The translations under genes were made by a program, and so were the position numbers. This document shows, one piece after another, positions 1 to 9,110 of a stretch of DNA of 64,000 bases (position 1 is its first letter; the number at the start of each line of letters is the position of its first letter). The stretch comes from Branchiostoma floridae. Its lineage: Eukaryota > Chordata > Leptocardii > Amphioxiformes > Branchiostomatidae. The stretch spans positions 71,760-135,759 of the forward strand of contig NW_023365758.1 in NCBI RefSeq assembly GCF_000003815.2, given 5' to 3'. The notes below the pieces were generated by a model. The model searched no databases and was not told where the DNA came from. It saw only the letters and a program-made list of their open reading frames with translations.

Positions 1-1
1 T

Positions 2-856
2 AGACACACCGGCGACAAACGCTTCATGTGTGTGGAGTGCGGATACAGAACTGCTCACATGTCTTACCTATCCGTACACATGAGAATACATACTGGTGCA
101 AAACCTTACAAATGTGACCGGTGCGACTATTCTACCGCACAGAAAGGAAATTTAGACCGACACATGGCTAACCACACCGGAGGAAAACGCTTCATGTGTG
201 GAGTGTGCGGATACAGGGCGACTGCCAGGTCTAACATAACCATACATATGAGAACACATACAGATGTGAAACCTTATCAGTGTGACCAGTGTGACTATTC
301 TACTGCAAGGAAAGGAAATTTAGACCGACACATGGCTAATCACACCGGAGAAAAACCCTACATGTGTGGAGAGTGCGGATACAGGGCGGCTGAAAAATAT
401 TCCTTAACCGTACACATGAGAACACATACAGGTGCGAAACCTTACAAGTGTGACCTGTGCGACTTTTCTGCTGCAACAAAAAGCGGTTTAAACAAACACA
501 TGGCTACACACACCGGAAATAAACCCTACATGTGTGGGGAGTGCGGACTCCGAACGGCTGACAGGTATTCCTTAACCGTACATATGAGATCACATACAGG
601 TGAGAAACCTTATATATGTGACCAGTGCAACTATTCTGCTGCAAAGAAGAGCGATTTAGACTCACACATGGCTAGACACACCGGAGAAAAACCTTACATG
701 TGTGGAGAGTGCGGATATAGGACGGCTCACAGGTCTAACCTAACCGCACATATGAGAACACATACAGGTGAGAAACCTTACAAGTGTGACCAGTGCGACT
801 ATTCTGCTACAAAGAAAAGCTACTTAACCAAACACTTGGCCGAACACGATTCTTAG
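2..856 (+). CDS. C2H2 zinc-finger protein Z1 (3' part of gene)
   Basis: The reading frame is already open at the left edge (RHTGDKRF precedes the first internal Met at 26) and ends with TAG at 854-856, so the 5' part lies outside the window. Ten complete C-x2-C-x12-H-x3-H fingers alternate between an MCGECGYRTA type and a YKCDQCDYSA type and are joined by TGEKP-like linkers. C2H2 arrays of this kind are nuclear sequence-specific DNA-binding domains. Some linkers depart from consensus (TGGKR, TDVKP, TGNKP). The protein ends a few residues after the last finger, as in the other units. It is a member of the tandem family that fills this window; its target and effector role are unknown. Confidence 0.93.
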   Translation, partial: RHTGDKRFMCVECGYRTAHMSYLSVHMRIHTGAKPYKCDRCDYSTAQKGNLDRHMANHTGGKRFMCGVCGYRATARSNITIHMRTHTDVKPYQCDQCDYSTARKGNLDRHMANHTGEKPYMCGECGYRAAEKYSLTVHMRTHTGAKPYKCDLCDFSAATKSGLNKHMATHTGNKPYMCGECGLRTADRYSLTVHMRSHTGEKPYICDQCNYSAAKKSDLDSHMARHTGEKPYMCGECGYRTAHRSNLTAHMRTHTGEKPYKCDQCDYSATKKSYLTKHLAEHDS

Positions 857-1017
857 CGATACATTTGACAAGTGCAGACACAAGACGGTTGAAAAATCTT
901 ACGTATCCAGGACACGCACAAAATACAGATTATCAAATCAAATGCGATAACTTCCGAAAATAGTTTCATCAGGTTGGTAGAATATAGGATGAAGGAAAAT
1001 TCTTTTTTACACAACCA

Positions 1018-1345
1018 CTGAAAGAAGAAAAGAAGTCGGCAGTTACAGACCATATCGCCAGGCCTAGGAACAATTGCTTAATTGACTGGGAGGGGCGAAG
1101 GTCATAGACAGGGAAGACAATAGGCGGGCACGGTGGATTAAGGAGGCCATCTGGATAAGAAAGTCAACCCCAGTGATGAACCGGGACGAGGGAGGATACA
1201 AGCTAAGCCACGTTTGGGATTGTTTTCTCACCGCAAAAGCGCCACCTACATCGGCTACATATAGCGGTGAGAAGCAGAACTCCAGTTAGAAGCTCTGACG
1301 ATGTGTCAGAGAGACATCGAAACGTAAGCCATGTAAGTAACTACT
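1018..1345 (+). mobile_element. Penelope-like element, 3' end of ORF (GIY-YIG region) and tail
   Basis: Conceptual translation shows the C-terminal end of a Penelope-like reverse transcriptase/endonuclease: KKSAVTDHIA, then CLIDWE, then RWIKEAIWIRK, MNRDEGG and LSHVWD, ending at TAG about 1286-1288. The first two motifs and the rest lie in different frames, separated by one extra G near 1092, so the copy is dead. The 3' tail (1295-1322) carries CTGACGA, a 5-bp stem and GAAA, which resembles the core of the hammerhead motifs known in Penelope-like elements. I see no stem III or cleavage site, so a ribozyme cannot be claimed. It is truncated upstream and inserted in the 3' spacer of Z1. Confidence 0.72.
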
Positions 1346-1465
1346 GGTTGTGTAAAAAAAACTCTCCTTCATCCCAAATGCGATAAGTCCGGCATTTCTG
1401 TTTCATAGAAATATAGCTAATAAATACACATGGTCAAACACTCTGTAGTTTATGAATACACCAAC

Positions 1466-1515
1466 CCAACATGTGTGATGAGTGCGGATTCACCGGGATG
1501 CAACTTTGGTATAGT
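1466..1515 (+). pseudogene. Fossil zinc finger downstream of Z1
   Basis: One frame reads MCDECGFTGM, the start of an MCGECG-type finger, about 600 bp past the Z1 stop and after the Penelope-like insertion. Equivalent remnants follow many other units. It is best read as the decayed last finger of a once longer gene. Confidence 0.55.
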
Positions 1516-2517
1516 TGCATGACTATTAAATAGCCGTATATCAGTATCCACTATTTCAGGACAAAAGAGACAAAAACAAGAGCTTCTGAAAAAAGCTAGT
1601 CTTTCGCTTACTTATATTGTGTACGTAAAAATGTTTGGCATAGTTTGGTCAAGCGTGGGTGCCAAGTCTGCAACGTTGGCAGCTCTGGCACAGTTTGGTC
1701 AAGTGCTAGGTTATATAACTGTTTAGTAAGGTAGTCGTTCTCACAGAGTATATTTTACTTGAACTACATATAATAACACAACTGCATGAATGATGTTAAC
1801 TTTATTCGGATTGTTTCGCTGTTAAGAACGGCTCTGTTACAGTACAACAGGGTTTTATGAAAGTGCACTGTAGTAATCAAATTTATCAGTAGATGTGTCC
1901 TGAATTTCTGCAAGAACAAACAAAGTATTGTCACCATAAACAACATAAAATATTAACACATGGCATATACAGTAATGGAAATATTTTTTTTAATGGCAAG
2001 ATCATGTGAAAGGTAGATATTTTAAACTAAAACAGGTCCGTGATATGTTTAATGGAACGTTTCGTTTCTTTTAGTAACGCAATTATGCTTTTACTTGACG
2101 GAGTCGTGACGTCACGCGTCAGACTCACTCCGTCGAGCTCGGTCAGAATCTTCCCTTTCGAAATTATAAATTAAATGTGGGTCATTCTATTTTCAACGCA
2201 TCCGAGGGCTACTATTTTGCTGAAAGAAGTTTGTTACACGAAAATAGCCTGAAATTTCTTAGAGTAAGAAATTTCCGAATACGCCCCCCTCCCACACCAT
2301 GTCAGATGCGGCGCACGCATCTTACACAATTCTAGATTTTGTAGCGGTGATTTTCCATAAAACAAAGTAAATGACATGTCAAACTGTTCTCTGCAATGTC
2401 TGTTTTATTATAACCAAACAGCGAACATGTTAGTTTATAAATTGTATACAATCTTACGAAGAAATCCTCACCGTTCACATCCGTCTCTGCAAATTCCTGC
2501 TTATAAGCCATGCAGAA
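1516..2517. other. Spacer with no recognised gene
   Basis: AT-rich sequence with no ORF of convincing composition. Short open frames here have no domain signature. Nothing was identified. Confidence 0.5.
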
Positions 2518-2730
2518 ACCAAGCAGCACATTCATGGTAGGCCGATACGTATGTCATAACGTTACATGCCGTCGAATCTGCAGGGTAGAATATCTCGCTA
2601 GCACGATATGGCATGGACCGCAAACCAAGCAGCACATTCATGGTAGGCCGATACGTATGTCATAACGTTTAAATACCGTCGAATCTGCAGGGTAGAATAT
2701 CTCGCTAGCACGGTATGGCATGGTCGACCC
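2518..2730. repeat. Tandem duplication, about 106-bp unit x2
   Basis: The segment starting ACCAAGCAGCACATTCATGG at 2518 recurs at 2624 and stays nearly identical through the GCATGG at the end of each unit. The main differences are GTTACATGCC against GTTTAAATACC and ACGATATGG against ACGGTATGG. Confidence 0.85.
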
Positions 2731-2762
2731 GGACGGACGGACGGACAGACGGACGGACAGAA
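2727..2762. repeat. (GGAC)n simple repeat
   Basis: A run of GGAC units, with two GGACAGAC variants, directly abuts the 106-bp tandem duplication. Confidence 0.85.
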
Positions 2763-2783
2763 ATCTAATATCGGTCTGATTGC

Positions 2784-2809
2784 CTTTCGCCGCGGAAGCG
2801 CGGCGAAAG
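2784..2809. repeat. Perfect 11-bp stem hairpin
   Basis: CTTTCGCCGCG, a GAAG loop, then CGCGGCGAAAG forms a perfect GC-rich hairpin next to the (GGAC)n tract. A similar hairpin beside GGACGGACC lies at 44352-44370, which suggests a recurring repeat family. Confidence 0.75.
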
Positions 2810-2904
2810 ACAAAAAGTTACACAGTAGAAGTGGCAAGGGTAAGATGTAACAGCAACATGTAACTGGAGAAAATGATCCGTTGACAATTTGTCAAATCAG
2901 TATG

Positions 2905-3121
2905 GCTAGAGAAATCGTCGTAAACGTGGCGTTATTATGATAATAGATGTTAATTGTAAATGTAACAACGTCCGGGATTTCGAGAGCCAAGTGCAAAGTT
3001 TGATAGCTACGTATCTGCTGTAGTCAGAGATGTAGTCATGAAGCCATACATGTAGATGTCACAATATGTGTAATTGTCAAGGTCTTTTTTCTCAATAAAG
3101 CTTAAGGAAATAAAAAAAAAG
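2905..3121 (+). mobile_element. 5'-truncated L1-like LINE, 3' UTR only
   Basis: The sequence matches the 3' UTR of the LINE fragments at 10604-11322 and 33442-34186 (shared words GATTTCGAGAGCCAA, CTGCTGTAGTC, CATGTA, AATAAAGC) and ends in an A-rich tail. It is bracketed by AATCAGTATG at 2895-2904 and 3122-3131, a 10-bp target-site duplication typical of target-primed reverse transcription. Nothing coding remains. Confidence 0.8.
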
Positions 3122-3131
3122 AATCAGTATG

Positions 3132-4390
3132 CACTATGTTCTAAATAATTGTCGATGTAGTCCTCGTAGTGGGATAAACCACGTCATTTTTGTTCAGGCC
3201 AATGTCGAAGTGAACGCCCGTTGTATGCATATCTAATACCATAGACCTTGTACATATTGTATGCTTTAACATGATAGAAACGTTCTGTATTATATGCATG
3301 CTAATAAGCGCTTACACTTACTTATTTTGGAAAATCATGTCCAGTTGCTTAAGTAACTGCTTTTTTGCGTATCTTATCACCTTGTTGTCTAACCTTCATT
3401 GACATATCAAACTGTATGTTATTTCTGTAATAAAGAATCGATACTGACATTACTGACTGAAAATCCTTGCTTATAGGTATCCAAATGCCGATTTAACACC
3501 ATGTCATTGACTTTTTACTTTATTTCTTTGTTACATTCTAAGCGGAATGTTGCTAGGTTATATTTATCATGTGCGTTTATCAACAAATGATGCATGCGAA
3601 CGATTGATTGATTGATAGATTATCATTATAGCCTTCTGATAATTTGCATCACAAAGAAAGATAGTCAATTGTTCCTTCAACCCAACTTTGCTTTCCGTGC
3701 TGTTTATACATGTTATCTATTATGCCGATCGAATGTAACGAGAAAGAATTAAGTACACTATCGAAAGCATTAATTCATAGTTATGATAAACACAACTACA
3801 TCACTTTTGCATGTCGATTCATAGCTAGGATACAATAATTGCTTTCCAACAGATCTCTCGAGTGTCACTTAGGACAGATAGTGTCTGGAACGTCTGACCG
3901 TTTCGAAAATCATATCCATTTGCTTGAGTAACTGCTTTTTGGCGTATCTTATAACCTAGATGTCTAACCTTCATCGACGTTTAAAGAAAGGTATACCTTA
4001 GTCCAACTGCTTCTCGCTTAAAAGGTTTATCTAATGACATGGGGAAGGTGAATTATATGTGCTTCTTAACAGTAAACATCGAATCATAGAGAAATTATAC
4101 ATATGTACATGTATCAGATTCATACAAACAAGTATATTCATTTATCCAAAATCATATCCAGTTGCTTGAGTAACTGCTTTATAGCTTACGTTCCCTTTAT
4201 GGCATACATAAGTCGAGTCCTTTTACACCTTGCGTTACCACTTGCGCCACTTGGATATGCCACTCTTTGATCGAGCAGACTGATATGTTCACATATGTTC
4301 ACATGGATTACCATTAGAGCTGTAAAACCAGCAAACATGCAAACAGACAGCGTTGAAAGCGTTGATCTACATCGTTGTGATAGGTTAGAA
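3132..4390. other. Spacer with three dispersed direct repeats
   Basis: No gene was identified. A segment beginning AAATCATATCCAGTTGCTTG and continuing into GAGTAACTGCTTT and GCGTATCTTAT occurs in the same orientation at about 3331-3412, 3905-3980 and 4148-4190. The remainder is AT-rich with no coding signal. Confidence 0.6.
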
Positions 4391-4572
4391 CATTATGGGT
4401 AATCAGGTATATCAACTATGACCTTCGACCCTCGTGGTGTAAAAGGGGTCAGATTACCTGTCCGCCATCTTGATTTTCGGAATATGACGCACGATTCGTT
4501 TTGCCTCCAGTTTGAGGCTGTTTTCAAGACAATTCAGCACATCAGTAATTGATCAACCCCGTAAACAGGTAG
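4391..4572 (+). promoter_or_regulatory. Promoter / non-coding exon 1 block of Z2
   Basis: This is one copy of the block found ahead of every Z unit: GGTAATCAGGTATATCAAC, a receptor-like TGACCTTCGACC pair, GGTCAG, a YY1-type CCGCCATCTTG box, and a splice donor (CAG|GTAAAC, exon end 4572). The matching acceptor is at 5300-5301, giving a 729-bp intron. The exon role is inferred from conservation. Confidence 0.7.
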
Positions 4573-4864
4573 GTAAACCCTTTTTATACCGTCTATCCAC
4601 TCTTCGTCTGCTGATTCTTTTGGGCAAGGGTTCTTTACTTGAACTAGTATAGTAGAAGTCAGTATGGGGAGGGGGGCATTACGACGTAAATGATTTGTAG
4701 ACATCGACAAGGTTTATCAGTGCAACGGTTTGATGCACTTGGGCTTGATGACTTTTTAGATTCTGAAGCATTTTGCCTTGGGGGCGGGGTCTTCCTAAAT
4801 TGTTGCACGTTTGTAAATGCGCGTGTGTACCAGCATATGCAGTATGTGTGTGACTGTGTGCATG

Positions 4865-5040
4865 TAATCTCCAAACAGATCTTCCGTGGCATAAGACAGT
4901 ATCATAAGCTGCATGGGGAAGGAGTTTAGCCAGCAGAGGGGTAAATTGGCTTCGTGTGACCAATTTACTCCTATGCCGGCTAAACACATTCCCCAGCTTA
5001 TGGTACTGTATTATGCCACGGGAGATCTGCTTGGAGATTA
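4865..5040. mobile_element. Foldback MITE, Mutator-like (in intron of Z2)
   Basis: The two halves form near-complete inverted repeats of about 80 bp around a loop of roughly 10 bp (TAATCTCC at the left end, GGAGATTA at the right). It is flanked by GTGTGCATG at 4856-4864 and 5041-5049, an exact 9-bp target-site duplication. Long TIRs with a 9-bp TSD are the signature of Mutator-like foldback elements. No transposase is encoded. The surrounding DNA is TG-rich, so part of the TSD match could be chance. Confidence 0.78.
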
Positions 5041-5067
5041 GTGTGCATGCAGGTGTATCCTTTATGC

Positions 5068-5175
5068 ATTGTGTATGTGTGTGTGTATGTGTGAATGTGT
5101 GTGTGTGTGTGGGTGCGTGTGTGGGTGAGTGTGTGTGTGTGGTGTGTGGGTGTGTGTGTGTGATGTGTGATGTGT
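5068..5175. repeat. (TG)n-rich microsatellite in Z2 intron
   Basis: Interrupted TG repeats with GGTGTG variants lie just 3' of the foldback element and upstream of the coding-exon acceptor. Most other units have a TG tract in the corresponding place. Confidence 0.85.
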
Positions 5176-5303
5176 GATCTAGGATACGGAACAGGCTGGT
5201 ATTCAATATTTACCCCTGTTGTAGAATAACAAATAGTATTGGACTGCTGGGAGTGTTTCCTATCTTTCAATTTTAGATGATTTGTTGTTCGATCTTCGTA
5301 GAA

Positions 5304-7187
5304 ATGGACCAGAAAAACAGCGAGATTGCCATGGACGATCTACTAACTACACACCCCGGAAACGAGACAGACAGCAGCGACAAATCAGACACGGGAAAAC
5401 AGCAGGATGAAAAGGGGGACATCCCATATGGGGAAAAGATCGGAGAAGAATCTGACCATCCTAACCTACAGGGTCAACAAACAAAGCAGTTAGACAGGCT
5501 TCAGGTTAAACGCTTTGCGTGTACGGAATGTGATTATCGGGCTGCCACAAAAACTGAACTATTGAGGCACACGAGAAGACATACAGGTGAGAAACCCTAC
5601 AAGTGTGGAGAGTGTGGATACAGGACGGCTGACAGATCTGCCTTAACCGTACACACGAGAAAACATACTGGTGAGAGACCCTACAAGTGTGACCTGTGCG
5701 ACTATTCTGCTGCCGAGAAGGGTACGTTAGACCAACACATGACTACACACACCGGAGAAAAACCCTACATGTGTGGAGAGTGTGGGTACAGGACGGCTTC
5801 CAGGTCCCGCCTATCTCAACATATGAGAACACATACAGGTGTGAAACCCTACAAGTGTGACCAGTGTGACTATTCTGCTGCACAAAAATCCAATTTAGAC
5901 CAACATATGGCTAAACACACCGGAGAAAAACCCTACATGTGTGGGGAGTGCGGATACAGGACGGCCTTCAGATCTAACCTATCCGTACATATGAGAACAC
6001 ATACAGGTGCGAAACCATATAAATGTGCCAAATGCGACTATTCTGCTGCAAAGAAATACCATATAGAGTCACACATGGCTAAACACACCGGCGAAAAACG
6101 CTACATGTGTGTGGAGTGCGGATACAGAACTGCTCACATGTCTTACCTATCCGTACATATGAGATCACATACAGGTGCGAAACCCTACAATTGTGACCAG
6201 TGTGACTATTCTGCTGCAGTGAAAAGCATTTTAGACGTACATATGGCTAAACACACCGGAGAAAAACCATACATGTGTGGGGAGTGTGGCTACAGGACGG
6301 CTAACAGGTCTTACTTAACCGTACACATGAGATCACATACAGGTAACAAACCTTATAAGTGTGACCAGTGCGACTATTCTACTGCACAGAAATCAAATTT
6401 AGACCGACACATGGCTATACACACCGGAGAAAAATCCTACATGTGTGGAGAGTGCGGATACAGGGTGGCTGACAAATATACATTAACCGTACACATGAGA
6501 ACACATATAGGTGTAAAACCCTATAAATGCGATCAGTGTGACTATTCTGCTACAACGAAAAGCTATTTAGACAAACACATGGTTAGACACACCGGAGAAA
6601 AACCCTTCATGTGTGGGGACTGCGGATACAGGACGGCTTTCAGATCTAGCCTATCCAAACATATGAGAAAACATACAGGTGAGAAACCCTATAAGTGTGA
6701 CCAGTGCAACTTTTCTGCTGCACGGAAAGGAAATTTAGATGAACACATGACTACACACAGCGGAGAAAAACCCTACATGTGTGGGGAGTGTGGATACAGA
6801 ACTGCTCGCAAGCCTAACCTATCTCGACATATGGTCAAACATACAGGAGAAAAACCTTTCGTGTGTGGGGAGTGTGGATACAAGACGGCTCACAAGTCAA
6901 ATTTAACGAAGCACATCAGACGACACAGGGGTGTGAAACCTTATAAGTGTCACCAGTGTGACTTTTCTGCTGCACAGAAAGGCGATTTAGACCAACACAT
7001 GGCTAAACACACCGACGACAAGCCCTACCAGTGCGGAGAGTGCGGATACAGAACTGCTCGCAGATCTAACCTAACCGTACATATGAGAAAACATACAGGC
7101 AAGAAACCTTACAAGTGTGACCAGTGTGACTATTCTGTCACAGATAAGAGGTGTTTAAACAAACACATGGTCACACACGCCTCTTGA
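5304..7187 (+). CDS. C2H2 zinc-finger protein Z2, 20 fingers, intact
   Basis: I placed the start at ATG 5304, two bases after the acceptor CTTCGTAG (5300-5301), by homology to the other units; the frame is open further upstream but that part is intronic. The 627-residue product has an acidic leader (residues 1-70, MDQKNSEIAMDD...) with no known domain, then 20 fingers from Phe71 to the C-terminus, all with full C2H2 ligands. MCGECGYRTA fingers alternate with YKCDQCDYSA fingers except at positions 16-17, where two MCGECG-type fingers are adjacent. It is predicted to be a nuclear DNA-binding protein. It is the longest intact gene of the array and its leader differs from the others (HPGNETDSSDK). 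Targets and effector function cannot be inferred. Confidence 0.93.
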   Translation: MDQKNSEIAMDDLLTTHPGNETDSSDKSDTGKQQDEKGDIPYGEKIGEESDHPNLQGQQTKQLDRLQVKRFACTECDYRAATKTELLRHTRRHTGEKPYKCGECGYRTADRSALTVHTRKHTGERPYKCDLCDYSAAEKGTLDQHMTTHTGEKPYMCGECGYRTASRSRLSQHMRTHTGVKPYKCDQCDYSAAQKSNLDQHMAKHTGEKPYMCGECGYRTAFRSNLSVHMRTHTGAKPYKCAKCDYSAAKKYHIESHMAKHTGEKRYMCVECGYRTAHMSYLSVHMRSHTGAKPYNCDQCDYSAAVKSILDVHMAKHTGEKPYMCGECGYRTANRSYLTVHMRSHTGNKPYKCDQCDYSTAQKSNLDRHMAIHTGEKSYMCGECGYRVADKYTLTVHMRTHIGVKPYKCDQCDYSATTKSYLDKHMVRHTGEKPFMCGDCGYRTAFRSSLSKHMRKHTGEKPYKCDQCNFSAARKGNLDEHMTTHSGEKPYMCGECGYRTARKPNLSRHMVKHTGEKPFVCGECGYKTAHKSNLTKHIRRHRGVKPYKCHQCDFSAAQKGDLDQHMAKHTDDKPYQCGECGYRTARRSNLTVHMRKHTGKKPYKCDQCDYSVTDKRCLNKHMVTHAS

Positions 7188-7247
7188 ACAACAACAGTTG
7201 GTCGGCTCCATGAACAAGTACGTTAGGCCTGCACATGGTCAAACAGT

Positions 7248-7410
7248 CTCAGAAAGACGGAATAAAGGAAGACGGAAGAAACGATGGGAAGACAACATGG
7301 AGAATGGACCGGGTAGAGTTAAGCAGAAGCCATAAGAGCGGCGGAGAACAGAGACAGGTGGAGGAGGATAGTGAATGGAGTCACGGTGCCCCAACGACCC
7401 ATACAGGGTC
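7248..7410 (+). mobile_element. LINE ORF2 C-terminal fossil in 3' flank of Z2
   Basis: In shifting frames the sequence reads GRRKKRWEDN, then ENRDRWRRIV, then VPQRPIQG. This resembles the conserved C-terminal end (W..N, DR..WR) of several non-LTR retrotransposon ORF2 proteins. Related copies follow Z4 (14718-14915) and Z5 (18208-18400), so the insertion predates those duplications. Confidence 0.5.
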
Positions 7411-7490
7411 AAACACTGGACGGTTGAACAGCAACAGTTTGTTGGCTCCCTGAACAAGTAAGTCGGGCCTGCACATGGTTAAACAAACCG

Positions 7491-7560
7491 CTGAGAAACC
7501 CTACATGTGAGTGGAGCGCGGGTTCACAGGGATGCGGAACTTACATTTAGCGGCATCTAG
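7491..7560 (+). pseudogene. Fossil zinc finger downstream of Z2
   Basis: Reads EKPYM, stop, then VERGFTGMRNLHLAASR: an MCGECG-type finger whose first Cys codon has become TGA. The same TGA is seen after Z4, Z5, Z7 and Z12. Confidence 0.6.
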
Positions 7561-7572
7561 AGGCTATTCAAA

Positions 7573-8052
7573 NNNNNNNNNNNNNNNNNNNNNNNNNNNN
7601 NNNNNNNNNNNNNNNNNNNNNNNNNNNNNNNNNNNNNNNNNNNNNNNNNNNNNNNNNNNNNNNNNNNNNNNNNNNNNNNNNNNNNNNNNNNNNNNNNNNN
7701 NNNNNNNNNNNNNNNNNNNNNNNNNNNNNNNNNNNNNNNNNNNNNNNNNNNNNNNNNNNNNNNNNNNNNNNNNNNNNNNNNNNNNNNNNNNNNNNNNNNN
7801 NNNNNNNNNNNNNNNNNNNNNNNNNNNNNNNNNNNNNNNNNNNNNNNNNNNNNNNNNNNNNNNNNNNNNNNNNNNNNNNNNNNNNNNNNNNNNNNNNNNN
7901 NNNNNNNNNNNNNNNNNNNNNNNNNNNNNNNNNNNNNNNNNNNNNNNNNNNNNNNNNNNNNNNNNNNNNNNNNNNNNNNNNNNNNNNNNNNNNNNNNNNN
8001 NNNNNNNNNNNNNNNNNNNNNNNNNNNNNNNNNNNNNNNNNNNNNNNNNNNN
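7573..8052. other. Assembly gap (480 N)
   Basis: A run of 480 N in the spacer between Z2 and Z3. Open frames that cross it are meaningless. Confidence 1.
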
Positions 8053-8512
8053 GAAATGGTTTTTCTTGGGAATGTTTAGATTTTGGTGATGCATATTTCA
8101 GGTATGGGTTTCTACCTCTATATTGTGTCGAAAAAAACAGACACTATGACCATAACATGTCCAGAACTCGAGACAGAAGTTCCACTTCAGTACCCTAACA
8201 AGTCGCTAGGGTGCAGTATGATTTTTTTTCATATATATCTCATCAAGACCTACCCACATACCAACTAGTTAATACAATCCATCCAAGCCGTCTAAAGTTA
8301 TGCTGTCTACGCACACACATGCAGTTGCACGTATTCATACACACAAACATTCACACATGCATACATACAAACAAACGCCACCGAAAACGTCACCTTCTAT
8401 GGTAGATAATGAAACAATTTATACAACCCAACCCAAGAACAGCATTACTCTAGCAGAGCAAAGTAATACAATTACGTCATTATTACGGATTAAAGAATAG
8501 CTCAAACTGTAC
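8053..8512. other. Duplicated intergenic spacer
   Basis: This non-coding spacer recurs, with indels, before most units (for example 19380-19855 and 22500-23290). Typical words are TCATCAAGACCTACCCACAT and GTTATGCTGTC. It shows that the gene duplications carried their upstream flanks. Confidence 0.7.
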
Positions 8513-8688
8513 GGGGTAATCAGGTATATCAACTTTGACCTTCGACCTCCACAAAGCTGAAAGGCCAGTTTGCCAGGTCGCCATTTTGATTTATCGGCTG
8601 ATCACGGGCAAGAATCCTTTGTTTCCAGTTTGGCCATTTTTAAGACAACTCAACACGTTAGCAGTAAGTCAGCACCATAAACCGGTAG
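8513..8688 (+). promoter_or_regulatory. Promoter / non-coding exon 1 block of Z3
   Basis: Contains GGGGTAATCAGGTATATCAA, TTTGACCTTCGACCT, AGGCCAG and CGCCATTTTG (here preceded by GGT rather than GGC), and ends at donor TAG|GTAAGG (exon end 8688). The intron runs to the acceptor at 9107-9108. Confidence 0.7.
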
Positions 8689-8818
8689 GTAAGGCATTTG
8701 TTTACTGCCTGTCCACGTTGCCTGAGTGTATATTTTTATGTGTATGTATGTAACGTTATTTGTATGCGCGTGTGTGTGTGGAAGGATATGGGACTAAGGA
8801 AATATTATGAATGATAAA

Positions 8819-8819
<1 letters not shown>

Positions 8820-8867
<48 letters not shown>
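8820..8867. repeat. (TG)n microsatellite in Z3 intron
   Basis: An uninterrupted run of about 24 TG units, followed by less regular TG-rich sequence to about 8965. Confidence 0.95.
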
Positions 8868-8868
<1 letters not shown>

Positions 8869-9110
8869 ATCTATGTGTGTGCGTGCGTGTTTTTGCATGT
8901 GTGTGTGTTTGTGTGTGTATGGATAAGCGTGTATCTGTGCATGTGTGTGTGCGTGTGTGTGTAATACGGACTACACCTTTATGTATTATATAATATAAAT
9001 GGAAATTCTAGAGTAGATATGTTCCTGTTCCAGGACAACAAGGCGGGTATAGATAGCATGGGAATGTTTTTTATCTTCCAATTTTAAACGACTTATTGTC
9101 CTTTTCAGAA

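Noticed and set aside
2-856. Regularly spaced 84/168-bp repeats suggested a CRISPR-like array
   Set aside because: They are the coding repeats of C2H2 fingers in one open frame. The genome is clearly eukaryotic.
1295-1322. Hammerhead ribozyme call in the Penelope-like tail
   Set aside because: CTGACGA, a stem II and GAAA are visible, but no stem III or cleavage triplet could be found, so it is only noted in the element entry.
853-2837. Short antisense frames between Z1 and Z2
   Set aside because: Low length, no motif, not conserved in paralogous spacers. One overlaps the tandem 106-bp repeat.
4679-5270. Long antisense frames rich in His-Thr or Cys-Val near TG tracts (also at 12526-12949, 20074-20337, 31265-31663, 60040-60261)
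   Set aside because: They are translations of CA/TG microsatellites with no domain and no homologue in sister units.
5304-5513. KRAB, SCAN or ZAD domain in the leader
   Set aside because: No KRAB-type or SCAN-type signature and no ZAD cysteine pattern. The leader is acidic and low in hydrophobics.
7511-8094. Open frames crossing the 480-N gap
   Set aside because: They consist of unknown residues across N and carry no information.
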